64,000 nucleotides of DNA. Source: Butyrivibrio proteoclasticus B316. GTDB taxonomy: Bacteria > Bacillota > Clostridia > Lachnospirales > Lachnospiraceae. The notes under the pieces were generated by a model, which did no database searches, was not told the origin of the DNA, and saw only the letters and a list, made by a program, of their open reading frames with translations. Location of the stretch: NCBI RefSeq assembly GCF_000145035.1, contig NC_014387.1, forward strand, positions 214,440-278,439. The letters are read 5' to 3'. Each line of letters opens with the position of its first letter. Position 1 is the first letter of the stretch. Made by a program: the position numbers and the translations under genes. This document shows, one piece after another, positions 25,440 to 34,849 of this stretch.

Positions 25440-26402
25440 ATGAAAATTGTAGTTGCTGACAAGGATAGTGTAGGAAACGACATGGATTACAACATTTATG
25501 ATGATCTGGGTGAAGTTACCTATTATGATGACAAGATCACCGAGGATAATGCCAGAGAGAGGCTTGCTGGAGCAGAAGTTCTGATGATAAATAAGAGTGC
25601 CATAACTGATAAGATATTGGATGATGCGCCGGATCTAAAGCTTATATGCGAGTTTGCAACCGGCTTTGATAATGCAAATATTCCTGCATGCAACAGGCAT
25701 GGAGTCAAGGTTGCCAATGTAGTCAACTATTCAACTGCATCTGTAGCTCAGCATACTTTTGCACTCCTTTTTTACCTGATGGAGAACATGAGACATTATG
25801 ATGAGTTTGTCAAGGATGGTAGCTATGCTAACCAAAGTCACTTCTGCTGTCTTGATATTCCCTTCCATGAGCTTGATGGAATGACCTACGGGATAGTCGG
25901 TATGGGAAATATTGGCAGAAAGGTTGCTCAGATTGCAACGGCGTTTGGTGCCAAGGTTATCTTTTACTCTGCTTCAGGAAATAGTACTTGTACAGATTAT
26001 GAGAGAGTAGAGTTTGATGAGCTCTTGAGACGCTCTGATGTTATCTCAATCCACTGTCCATTGAGTGACAGAACCAGAAACCTCTTTAGTGGAGATGTTT
26101 TTGACAAGATGAAAGAGACAGCAATTCTTATAAACGTAGCCCGTGGCGCGGTTGTAAGCGAGCAGGATCTGGCAGAGGCTCTTTTGAACAATAAAATAAA
26201 GGCCGCAGGTCTGGATGTTTTAAATCCGGAACCCATGGCCAAAGATTCTCCTCTTTTACAGATACAGGATAGTGGAAAACTTATTGTCACTCCCCATCTT
26301 GCCTGGGCAAGCACAGAGGCCCGCAGAAGATGCCTTGAAGAGGTCAAAAAGAATGTTGAAGCTTATATGCGCGGTGAGATAAGAAATATTGTAAATCCAT
26401 GA
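25440..26402 (+). CDS. D-isomer-specific 2-hydroxyacid dehydrogenase
   Basis: This 320-aa NAD-dependent dehydrogenase has the family layout: a split substrate domain, the nucleotide motif GIVGMGNIGRKVA (about 148-160), the catalytic arginine in INVARGAVVSEQDLAEAL, and the catalytic histidine in TPHLAWAS. It interconverts a 2-keto acid and its D-2-hydroxy acid; substrate (glyoxylate, hydroxypyruvate, pyruvate or a sugar acid) is not clear. ATG 25440 was chosen 9 bases after AGAGGT; an ATG at 25431 is an alternative. The GAGAA-type leader links it to xylB and GH67, so it may serve a sugar-acid branch of xylan use. Confidence 0.85.
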   Translation: MKIVVADKDSVGNDMDYNIYDDLGEVTYYDDKITEDNARERLAGAEVLMINKSAITDKILDDAPDLKLICEFATGFDNANIPACNRHGVKVANVVNYSTASVAQHTFALLFYLMENMRHYDEFVKDGSYANQSHFCCLDIPFHELDGMTYGIVGMGNIGRKVAQIATAFGAKVIFYSASGNSTCTDYERVEFDELLRRSDVISIHCPLSDRTRNLFSGDVFDKMKETAILINVARGAVVSEQDLAEALLNNKIKAAGLDVLNPEPMAKDSPLLQIQDSGKLIVTPHLAWASTEARRRCLEEVKKNVEAYMRGEIRNIVNP

Positions 26403-26446
26403 TTGTAAGTACAAAATCTGAACTAATATGAGGCAATTTAGTCACG

Positions 26447-27607
<1,161 letters not shown>

Positions 27608-27754
27608 TTAAGCTATTCGCACGAATTTCGCCTATCACATAATTGCCTTAATTTAACAGATTTTGCTATATTTTCTCTTTATAATCCGAAGCGAGGGTGC
27701 TAATATTAAATTGAAATCATGGGTAAAAGAGATAACAGAACACGGAGATTACTG

Positions 27755-28456
27755 ATGAAAAGACAATTATTAAAGAGAACTATAAGTACTTTATTAACGA
27801 TAAGTAGTGCACTTGTCCTTAGTATGAATTCTGGTCTTGTCACAGCGTATGCTACAGAAGGAGGATTATCAGCAGGAGAAGCTGCTGCGCAGGCTGCACT
27901 TGAGAGAACAGAGCCTGTTACTACTGTGGCTGAAGAGGAAGAAGTGGTTGAAATTCCTCAGAATAATACTGTAGTTGTAAATGGAAATATCACAAAATCA
28001 ACATTGGATGGCCACTATTATGCTTATAGCATACCGGGGCTTGCGGTTGTTTCACCATTGGCTGATCTTCAGAAGCAGGCTAACTTTATGGTGCTTGAGT
28101 ATTTCTTTGTTTCAACTTGGGATCTGTACAAGTATACAGCACCGATGGCTCTTGAGACGATGGATACTATAGCTAAGGCTCATGAAGCTGAACTTGGAGC
28201 CACATTCCAGATGACAGTCAGCAGATATTTTTCCATGAAGGTGTATCCGCTTGAAAATGATGAAATGCAGATTACTACAAAGGTAATGATCCCAACAGCG
28301 TTTATGGGAGAAAAAAACAGTTATGCGGTAGTTTATGTTAAATCTGGCGGCGCGTATGAAATACTTCCTGACCTTGATGATGAACCGACTACTATTACGT
28401 TCAATGCTCATGCCGGAACAGGCGCATACGGACTTATCAAGTATCTGGAAAAGTGA
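27755..28456 (+). CDS. Secreted protein of unknown function
   Basis: This 233-aa protein has a signal peptide (MKRQLLKRTISTLLTISSAL, likely cut after VTAYA) and an acidic linker. A domain of about 150 residues with no recognised motif follows, with two hydrophobic stretches (YYAYSIPGLAVVSPLADL and FMVLEYFFVSTWDLYKY) and a beta-rich end. I chose ATG 27755, which has ACGGAG 7 bases upstream; an earlier ATG at 27719 has no ribosome site. It is followed by a terminator at 28474 and then the second IS copy. No function is assigned. Confidence 0.7.
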   Translation: MKRQLLKRTISTLLTISSALVLSMNSGLVTAYATEGGLSAGEAAAQAALERTEPVTTVAEEEEVVEIPQNNTVVVNGNITKSTLDGHYYAYSIPGLAVVSPLADLQKQANFMVLEYFFVSTWDLYKYTAPMALETMDTIAKAHEAELGATFQMTVSRYFSMKVYPLENDEMQITTKVMIPTAFMGEKNSYAVVYVKSGGAYEILPDLDDEPTTITFNAHAGTGAYGLIKYLEK

Positions 28457-28473
28457 TTACTACGATTATTTAG

Positions 28474-28507
28474 GACCATTCGGATCAAGATTCGAATGGT
28501 CTTTTTT
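28474..28507 (+). terminator. Intrinsic terminator, abutting IS copy 2
   Basis: GACCATTCG (28474-28482) pairs with CGAATGGTC (28493-28501), followed by TTTTTT. The IS element begins at the end of the T run. Confidence 0.9.
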
Positions 28508-29244
28508 GTGTAGCATCTTTTAATAAACCCCCTGCTCTGCAGGGGGATAACAGCTGCTTCAGCTTACAGTAAAAAACCTCCCGTGATAGAATTACTTACG
28601 GTTCGCCAACCAAAGTAAAATCACAGGAGGTAGTCCAAAATGGACATGAATAGTTTATCACACACAAAATGGGAGTGTAAGTACCACATAGTATTTGCAC
28701 CTAAGTTCAGGAGAAAGGTTGCATACGGTCAGATCAAGCAGGATATAGCAAATATTCTCAGTACATTATGCAAGAGGAAAGGTGTAGAAATTATAGAGGC
28801 AGAAGTATGCCCAGATCACATACATATGCTGGTAAGGATCCCGCCGAGTATGAGTGTATCAAGCTTCGTAGGCTACTTGAAAGGAAAAAGTACGCTTATG
28901 ATATTTGAGAGGCATGCAAATCTCAAGTATAAGTACGGCAATAGACATTTCTGGTGCAGAGGCTATTATGTAGATACTGTAGGTAAGAATGCAAAGAAAA
29001 TTGAGGAGTACATAAAGAATCAGTTAAAAGAGGATTTAGAGTACGACCAAATGACACTAAAAGAGTATATTGACCCGTTCACGGGTGAGCCGGTAAAGCA
29101 AAACAAATAAAAATGAGCCCAGGGGGCTCTGTAGGAAAATGATGTTGCGGCTGGCGAACCATTCGGCGAGTCTTTAGACTCAGTGCCGGCAACAGGCCCT
29201 TATAGGGCCAGAACAAACCACCGGCTAAGCCGGTGGTTCTGATT
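28505..29244 (+). mobile_element. IS200-like insertion sequence, copy 2
   Basis: This is the same 740-bp element as at 20423-21162, in the same orientation, with no base difference seen. The left hairpin is at 28528-28546, the SD-masking leader hairpin at 28577-28630, the structured 3' region at 29115-29209 and the right hairpin at 29216-29238. It sits between the terminator of the upstream gene and the promoter of the GH25 gene, whose -35 box starts 3 bases after the right end, so it appears to disrupt neither. Confidence 0.92.
28640..29110 (+). CDS. tnpA: IS200-family transposase TnpA, copy 2
   Basis: This 156-aa Y1 HUH transposase is identical to the one at 20558-21028. HIHMLVRIPP carries the metal-binding histidines and GYYVDTVGKN the catalytic tyrosine region. 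Its ribosome site GGAGG (28626-28630) is buried in the leader stem. Identity of both copies points to very recent transposition or gene conversion. Confidence 0.95.
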   Translation: MDMNSLSHTKWECKYHIVFAPKFRRKVAYGQIKQDIANILSTLCKRKGVEIIEAEVCPDHIHMLVRIPPSMSVSSFVGYLKGKSTLMIFERHANLKYKYGNRHFWCRGYYVDTVGKNAKKIEEYIKNQLKEDLEYDQMTLKEYIDPFTGEPVKQNK

Positions 29245-29246
29245 CG

Positions 29247-29275
29247 TTGACTGGATATGCTATTTTCTTTATAAT
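29247..29275 (+). promoter_or_regulatory. Sigma-A promoter of the GH25 gene
   Basis: TTGACT (29247-29252), exactly 17 bp, then TATAAT (29270-29275). This near-consensus promoter begins 3 bases after the IS right end and lies about 40 bases before the start codon. Confidence 0.8.
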
Positions 29276-29315
29276 TTTATATGTTAAGAAAAACTTAAAA
29301 ATTGAGGGGATAAGT

Positions 29316-31019
29316 ATGATAAAAAGTATTAAGAAAGCCTTACTTTCTGCGGGCGCGCTTATAGGTGTGGTGGCGCTCCTGTCTTTATCACCTGTAGCCA
29401 AAGTGGATGTTCAGGCAAGAGGCTCTGAAATTGCCATGGGTATCGATGTTTCCAAGTATCAGGGAGGAATCAACTGGCAGCAGGTCAAAAATTCCGGTGT
29501 TAAATTCGCGATGATCAGAGTTGGTACTACCAAAAAGGGTATCGACGAACAGTTTGTTAATAATGTTGTCAATGCTAACGCAGCAGGGATCAGAACAGGT
29601 ATCTATATTTATTCATATGCTACCAATCCAGAGCAGGCAGCAGCAGAGGCCAATACAGTTCTTGCATGGATAGCTCCGTATACTGTTTCTTTTCCAATTG
29701 CAATAGATATAGAGGATTCCTGTCAGAAAGGACTTAATCCTGCACAGCTTCAGGCTATAGCAGACACCTTCTGCGGAATAATTTATGCCAATGGTTACGA
29801 GCCTATGGTCTATGCCAGCAAGAACTGGTTTATGGGTAGAATGCCAGTAGTTTCATCACCTAAGTGGGTTGCTCAGTATGGCAATGCATGTGAGTATCCC
29901 GGAGACTATGCAATGTGGCAGTCAACCAGCCATGGTTCAGTTGCAGGTATTCCATCAAGGGTAGATATCAATCACCTGTACACAGATTATTTCAGCCGCA
30001 TGATTCCTGAGGGCTTTAATAGTTATGGTGGTAACATTTATTACTATCATAATTACAGGAGAATGACAGGGTGGCTTAATCTTTCAAATGGAAGATATCA
30101 TGCAGATGCAAGCGGAATAATCAATGCAGGCTGGTTCCAGGATGAATCTGGAATCTATTATCTTGATCCTGCACAAGGTGGTCTTGCCAAGGTTGGATTT
30201 GCAGATATAGGCGGAAGCAGATATTTCTTTGATGCAAATGGTGTCAGAAGAACAGGTCTTATAGATGTTGGCGGTGCAATCTGCTACGCTAACGAAGAGG
30301 GCGTTTGCCAGAAGGGACTTATACCACTTGCGGATGGTGTCCACTATTTTGATGATCAGTATCTTATGCATGTTGGTCTTACTCCTATTGGTAATAAGCT
30401 TTATTACTTTAATGAAGCCGGTGTTATGCAGACAGGAATGCTTGCATTTGAGATTGGTAAGTTCATGTTTGGCGCAGATGGCGCAGCGGTGTCCGGGTGG
30501 TTTGCCAATGAACTTGGACAGAGATTCTACTTTGGCCCTGATTTCAAGGCTACAGTTGGTCTTGCAACTATAGACAAGTCAGTTTATCTTTTTGGCGACG
30601 ATGGTGTTATGTTTACCGGATGGTCAGGAGATGTTGGAGCCAGATATTACTTTGGCCCGGACGGCAAGATGGTTACAGGCTGGAATGCTATTGATGGAAG
30701 AGCCTTCTATTTTGGCGCTGACGGTTTGATGGCACTTGGACTTGCTCCACTTAAAGATGGAGTATACTATCTTGATCCTGCAGACGGACATATGGTTGTA
30801 GGATGGGTTCAGCTTCCTGACGGATGGAGATATTTTGATGCCAATAATGGCAAGATGTTAGCAAATACTTCTGCAGTTCTTGACAATGTGGCATGTTCAT
30901 TTGATAAAAATGGACTTTTGACTGCACCTGCAGGCTGGGTTCCGGGAACTCCGGCTCCTGTAGATCCTGCAGTAGTTGCGCAGGCTCCTGCTCAGAAGTC
31001 AGCAGCAGTTCCGCAGTAA
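29316..31019 (+). CDS. Secreted GH25 lysozyme with glucan-binding-type repeats
   Basis: This 567-aa protein has a signal peptide (to about VQARG, residue 36). A GH25 muramidase domain follows (about 40-230; GIDVSKYQGGINW, catalytic acids in AIDIEDS near 130, ending DINHLYTDYF). After it come roughly a dozen aromatic repeats of about 20 residues (such as GARYYFGPDGKMVTGW) of the choline/glucan-binding class, and a Pro/Ala-rich tail. It should cleave peptidoglycan outside the membrane while held to the wall or a surface glycan. ATG 29316 with GAGGGGA upstream was chosen; a longer frame to 29247 would run through the promoter. Confidence 0.93.
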   Translation: MIKSIKKALLSAGALIGVVALLSLSPVAKVDVQARGSEIAMGIDVSKYQGGINWQQVKNSGVKFAMIRVGTTKKGIDEQFVNNVVNANAAGIRTGIYIYSYATNPEQAAAEANTVLAWIAPYTVSFPIAIDIEDSCQKGLNPAQLQAIADTFCGIIYANGYEPMVYASKNWFMGRMPVVSSPKWVAQYGNACEYPGDYAMWQSTSHGSVAGIPSRVDINHLYTDYFSRMIPEGFNSYGGNIYYYHNYRRMTGWLNLSNGRYHADASGIINAGWFQDESGIYYLDPAQGGLAKVGFADIGGSRYFFDANGVRRTGLIDVGGAICYANEEGVCQKGLIPLADGVHYFDDQYLMHVGLTPIGNKLYYFNEAGVMQTGMLAFEIGKFMFGADGAAVSGWFANELGQRFYFGPDFKATVGLATIDKSVYLFGDDGVMFTGWSGDVGARYYFGPDGKMVTGWNAIDGRAFYFGADGLMALGLAPLKDGVYYLDPADGHMVVGWVQLPDGWRYFDANNGKMLANTSAVLDNVACSFDKNGLLTAPAGWVPGTPAPVDPAVVAQAPAQKSAAVPQ

Positions 31020-31027
31020 ATAGTACA

Positions 31028-31064
31028 GGACTTACACTTTGCTTTGAGTGTAAGTCCTTTTTTG
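31028..31064 (+). terminator. Intrinsic terminator after the GH25 gene
   Basis: GGACTTACACT (31028-31038) pairs with AGTGTAAGTCC (31047-31057), followed by TTTTTTG. Confidence 0.92.
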
Positions 31065-31159
31065 ATGCTTTCATACAAAAAATAGTAATAAAGTGCTATT
31101 TGTGTTACAATGGTACGGCAAAAAATGAAAAACTAACTCAGAAAGAGGAGGAGTTATAA

Positions 31160-32389
31160 ATGGATTTACAGAGTGCTAGAGAGAAACTCGCTAAGTTTGG
31201 ACAGGAGCATGTCCTCAAATATTATGATGAGCTTACAGAAGCTGAGCAGAAAGATCTTCTGAATCAGATAGATGAGACAGATTTTGCTGTACTTGAGAAC
31301 TGCAAGAACCTTGGTAAGAGTGAGGGAAGAGGAGAGTTTTCTCCACTTGCTGCAATGCAGGTTTCTGAGATCAAGGAAAGAGAAGAAGAGTTCAGAAAGA
31401 TTGGTGTTGAGACAATTAAGGCCGGTAAGGTAGCTGCAGTTCTTTTAGCAGGTGGAATGGGAACAAGACTTGGATCTGACAACCCTAAGGGAATGTATGA
31501 TATCGGACTTACTAAGCCTGTATATATTTTCCAGAGAATCATTGAGAACCTTCAGGATACTGTTAAACAGGCCGACGGTGCATATATTCATCTCTTTATC
31601 ATGACAAGTGAGAAGAATAATGATGCTACAGTAAACTTCCTCAAGGAACACAACTATTTCGGTTATCCTGAGGATAAGATCACATTCTTCAAACAGGATA
31701 TGGCTCCTGCTTCTGATTATGACGGCAAGGTTTATATGGAAGCTAAGGGCAGGATTTCAACTTCTCCTAATGGAAATGCAGGCTGGTATTCTTCAATGCT
31801 CAAGGCAGGCCTTCGTGATGTCCTGTTAAAAGAGGGGATTGAGTGGATCGACATTTTTGCAGTGGATAACGTGCTTCAGAGAATTGCTGATCCTTGCTTC
31901 GTTGGAGCAACTGTTAATGCAGGTGTTTCATGTGGTGCCAAGGTTGTCAGAAAGAATGCTCCTGATGAGAAGGTTGGTGTAATGTGTCTTGAGGATGGCA
32001 GACCTTCCATCGTTGAGTACTATGAGCTTTCACAGGAGATGATGGATGCCAAGGATGAAAATGGTGATCCTGCGTATAACTATGGTGTTATCCTCAACTA
32101 CCTCTTTAATGAGAAGGCACTTTTCAACATTGCCAAGAATACTCTTCCTCTTCACGTTGTTGAGAAGAAGATTCCATATATTGATGAGAATGCAAACCTC
32201 ATCAAGCCTGAGGCTCCAAATGGATGCAAGTTTGAGCAGCTGGTTCTTGATATGATCCATGAGCTTGATACATGCCTTCCATACGAAGTTGTAAGAGAGC
32301 ATGAGTTTGCTCCTATCAAGAATAAAACAGGTGTTGATTCAGTAGAATCAGCAAGAGAGCTCTGCAAGCTTAATGGAATTGAGCTATAA
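31160..32389 (+). CDS. UDP-sugar pyrophosphorylase (UDPGP/AGX type)
   Basis: This 409-aa nucleotidyltransferase has the UDPGP-family signature VLLAGGMGTRLG...NPKGMYDIG (about 95-117), then FIMTSEKN, FFKQDMAP and NGNAGWYSSM. The eukaryote-like family makes UDP-N-acetylglucosamine, UDP-galactose or UDP-glucose from UTP and sugar 1-phosphate. Position just before galE suggests UDP-glucose, UDP-galactose or UDP-GlcNAc supply for cell-envelope sugars or galactose metabolism. AGAGGAGGAG precedes the ATG. It uses the same codon bias as the other highly expressed genes here. Confidence 0.88.
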   Translation: MDLQSAREKLAKFGQEHVLKYYDELTEAEQKDLLNQIDETDFAVLENCKNLGKSEGRGEFSPLAAMQVSEIKEREEEFRKIGVETIKAGKVAAVLLAGGMGTRLGSDNPKGMYDIGLTKPVYIFQRIIENLQDTVKQADGAYIHLFIMTSEKNNDATVNFLKEHNYFGYPEDKITFFKQDMAPASDYDGKVYMEAKGRISTSPNGNAGWYSSMLKAGLRDVLLKEGIEWIDIFAVDNVLQRIADPCFVGATVNAGVSCGAKVVRKNAPDEKVGVMCLEDGRPSIVEYYELSQEMMDAKDENGDPAYNYGVILNYLFNEKALFNIAKNTLPLHVVEKKIPYIDENANLIKPEAPNGCKFEQLVLDMIHELDTCLPYEVVREHEFAPIKNKTGVDSVESARELCKLNGIEL

Positions 32390-32495
32390 TACAACATTTT
32401 GACAGGTATATATAACATAACCCTGTTGATAATCAAGCGACTCAAATATACAATGATACCAGAATAAAACAAATAGTTTGATACGGAGGTATGCT

Positions 32496-33512
32496 ATGGC
32501 TATTCTTGTAACAGGCGGAGCAGGATACATTGGATCACATACAGTAGTTGAACTTCAGAATGCGGGATATGATGTTGTTGTTATGGACAACCTGGCTAAT
32601 TCCAGCAAGAAGGTTATCGGAAGAGTAGAAGCTCTCACCGGTAAAAAGGTTCCATTCTACGAGACAGATATAAGAGACAGAGAAGGTCTTGAGAAGATCT
32701 TTTCAAATGAGAAGATCGATAGCGTTATTCATTTTGCAGGACTTAAGGCAGTTGGCGAATCTGTACAGAAGCCATGGGAATACTACGAGAATAATATAGC
32801 CGGTACACTTACACTTGTTGATGTTATGAGACAGCACGGATGCAAGAATATTATTTTCTCATCATCAGCAACAGTATATGGTAACCCTGCATTTATTCCT
32901 ATCACAGAGGAGTGCCCTAAGGGAACATGTACTAACCCTTATGGATGGACCAAGTCAATGCTCGAGCAGGTTCTTTCTGATATTCAGAAGGCTGATCCTG
33001 AATGGAATGTAGTACTTCTTCGTTACTTCAATCCTATCGGTGCGCATAAGAGCGGTACAATCGGCGAGAACCCTAACGGAATTCCTAACAACCTTATGCC
33101 TTATATTACACAGGTTGCAGTTGGAAAGCTTCCTGAGCTTAATGTATTCGGTAATGACTATGATACACATGACGGTACAGGAGTAAGAGATTATATCCAC
33201 GTTGTTGATCTTGCACTTGGACATGTTAAGGCGCTTAAAAAGCTTGAGCCGGGCAGCGGACTTAATATCTACAACCTTGGAACAGGCGTAGGCTACAGTG
33301 TTCTTGATATAGTCAAGAACTTTGAAGAGGCTACAGGCGTTAAGATTCCTTATGTTATCAGAGACAGGAGACCCGGTGATATCGCAACCTGCTATTCAAA
33401 TGCGGACAAAGCTGAGAAGGAACTTGGCTGGAAGGCTGAGAATGGTATCAAGGAGATGTGTGCTGATTCCTGGAGATGGCAGAGTCAGAATCCTAATGGA
33501 TATGAGGACTGA
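32496..33512 (+). CDS. galE: UDP-glucose 4-epimerase
   Basis: This 338-aa short-chain dehydrogenase-type epimerase interconverts UDP-glucose and UDP-galactose with bound [15 protein letters not shown] (4-15) binds [11 protein letters not shown] supplies the catalytic serine, and [10 protein letters not shown] the tyrosine and lysine of the YxxxK motif. RYFNPIGAH and [15 protein letters not shown] are diagnostic of GalE. The start at 32496 follows CGGAGGT; an earlier in-frame start at 32478 overlaps that site. It follows the UDP-sugar pyrophosphorylase by 106 bases. Confidence 0.95.
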   Translation: MAILVTGGAGYIGSHTVVELQNAGYDVVVMDNLANSSKKVIGRVEALTGKKVPFYETDIRDREGLEKIFSNEKIDSVIHFAGLKAVGESVQKPWEYYENNIAGTLTLVDVMRQHGCKNIIFSSSATVYGNPAFIPITEECPKGTCTNPYGWTKSMLEQVLSDIQKADPEWNVVLLRYFNPIGAHKSGTIGENPNGIPNNLMPYITQVAVGKLPELNVFGNDYDTHDGTGVRDYIHVVDLALGHVKALKKLEPGSGLNIYNLGTGVGYSVLDIVKNFEEATGVKIPYVIRDRRPGDIATCYSNADKAEKELGWKAENGIKEMCADSWRWQSQNPNGYED

Positions 33513-33554
33513 CCACATATTATTGCTGAAATAACAATATAATGATATTCTATT

Positions 33555-33595
33555 ATAGCTATCTGCGTATTTCGCAGGTAGCTATCTTTATTGAG
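33555..33595 (+). terminator. Intrinsic terminator after galE
   Basis: ATAGCTATCTGCG (33555-33567) pairs with CGCAGGTAGCTAT (33573-33585) with one G-U pair, followed by CTTTATT. Confidence 0.85.
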
Positions 33596-33646
33596 TGCTA
33601 TGTTGGGGTATTGTGGGGTAATAAGATTAAGTAAGAGGTAATACTA

Positions 33647-34450
33647 ATGTACAAGATTGAATGCGATACCCATACACATACGTTATATTCACGTCATGCA
33701 TATTCGACAATTGAAGAGAATATCAGATCTGCAAGTGAAAAGGGAATTAAGCTTCTTGCAAGCACAGATCATTTCAGCGACATGCTCTTTGGAGATTATG
33801 AGAACGTCAAGAATTATCAATATTTCTTTTGCTGTAATAACTGGCCCAGGCAGTGGAAGGGCGTAACACTCCTTCGAGGCTGCGAAGCTGATATTGTGGA
33901 TATGGAGGGTAACTTCTTTGGCCATGATATAGCCATCAGGAAATCGGTCATTGGAGATACATATGATCCTGAGAAGAATCTTCAGGAGATGGTATTTGAG
34001 AAGCTTGATTTTGTTATTGCTTCAGTTCACGCCAAGAGACATACTATAGGAAAGAGTGTAGCTGAGAATACTAATATGTATATCAAGGCACTTGAGAATC
34101 CCAAGGTTTTCTTTATCGGCCACATAGGAAGAGCAGGAGTCCCTTTTGAAATGGATGAAGTTCTGAAAAGGGCCAGAGACCTTCACAAGCCTATTGAGAT
34201 CAATGAGCACAGCTTTTCGTGGGAAGGTCATCATCAGATGGTATGCAGAGAGCTTGCTGTCAGATGTGCAGAGCTTGGAGTTTCTATATGTGTTAATACA
34301 GATGCGCACATGGCTCTTGAAATTGGGGAGACAGGAAGAGCTCAGGCCATGCTTGAGGAAATAGGTTTTCCACAGGAGCTTATAATTAACAGAACCAGAG
34401 AGAGTTTCCTTCAGGGACTTTCAGAATGCGGAATAGAGCTTACTCTTTAA
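33647..34450 (+). CDS. PHP-domain phosphoesterase, YcdX-like
   Basis: This 267-aa protein has the PHP metal sites in order: CDTHTHTLYSRHAYSTIEE near the start, ASTDHFSDM (about 38-46), VIASVHAKRHT (about 124-134), GHIGRAG and a C-terminal CVNTDAHM. YcdX-type proteins are trinuclear-metal phosphatases of unclear physiological substrate; histidinol-phosphatase-like activity is another option. A terminator-like hairpin overlaps its stop codon, so the following small gene may be expressed by partial read-through. Confidence 0.85.
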   Translation: MYKIECDTHTHTLYSRHAYSTIEENIRSASEKGIKLLASTDHFSDMLFGDYENVKNYQYFFCCNNWPRQWKGVTLLRGCEADIVDMEGNFFGHDIAIRKSVIGDTYDPEKNLQEMVFEKLDFVIASVHAKRHTIGKSVAENTNMYIKALENPKVFFIGHIGRAGVPFEMDEVLKRARDLHKPIEINEHSFSWEGHHQMVCRELAVRCAELGVSICVNTDAHMALEIGETGRAQAMLEEIGFPQELIINRTRESFLQGLSECGIELTL

Positions 34451-34468
34451 CAGGAGTAAGCTTTATTT
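34437..34468 (+). terminator. Terminator-like hairpin overlapping the PHP stop codon
   Basis: AGCTTACTC (34437-34445) pairs with GAGTAAGCT (34454-34462), followed by TTATTT. The TAA stop at 34448-34450 lies in the loop, so ribosomes finishing the upstream gene would melt the stem. Confidence 0.6.
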
Positions 34469-34484
34469 GAAAAAGGGAGAAGAT

Positions 34485-34754
34485 ATGTTTAGGTTATGGG
34501 TCAAACTGATTGAGGATAATCATCTTATTAAAGATACTGTAATATGTGACAGTACAATGGATACCAGAACACATAAGGTGATGAATGCAATAGAGAAGGC
34601 CTGCTATGAGCTTGATCTGTCCAAGCCAATCTGGCTTGATACAACAGTCAAGGACTTTCAAAGACACTCAAAATGCAGGTTTACAAGAGATGCTTTTATT
34701 GAGCAGATTCCCTTTGATTATATGGAAATTCAGGTCATTGAGGACGAATATTAA
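34485..34754 (+). CDS. Small conserved-looking protein of unknown function
   Basis: This 89-aa soluble protein begins MFRLWVKLIEDNHLIKDTVI. I chose ATG 34485 because GGGAGA lies upstream. There is no signal peptide or membrane segment. Text such as CDSTMDTRTHKVMNAIEKAC and PIWLDTTVKDFQRHSKCRF looks like a compact alpha/beta domain. I do not recognise the family. It lies 34 bases after the PHP gene and may be coexpressed. An AT-rich hairpin with a T run follows at about 34748-34772. Confidence 0.7.
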   Translation: MFRLWVKLIEDNHLIKDTVICDSTMDTRTHKVMNAIEKACYELDLSKPIWLDTTVKDFQRHSKCRFTRDAFIEQIPFDYMEIQVIEDEY

Positions 34755-34849
34755 GAAAATATTATTTTTTTATAATAATTAAAACACAATTCCGTCACAT
34801 TATCTTTTTATACTAAAGCCATAATCCAGAAAGGAAGAAGGTAGTTATC

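Noticed and set aside
30000..30930. Periodic sequence considered as a DNA tandem repeat or CRISPR-like array
   Set aside because: It is the coding sequence of the aromatic wall-binding repeats; units are diverged and in frame.
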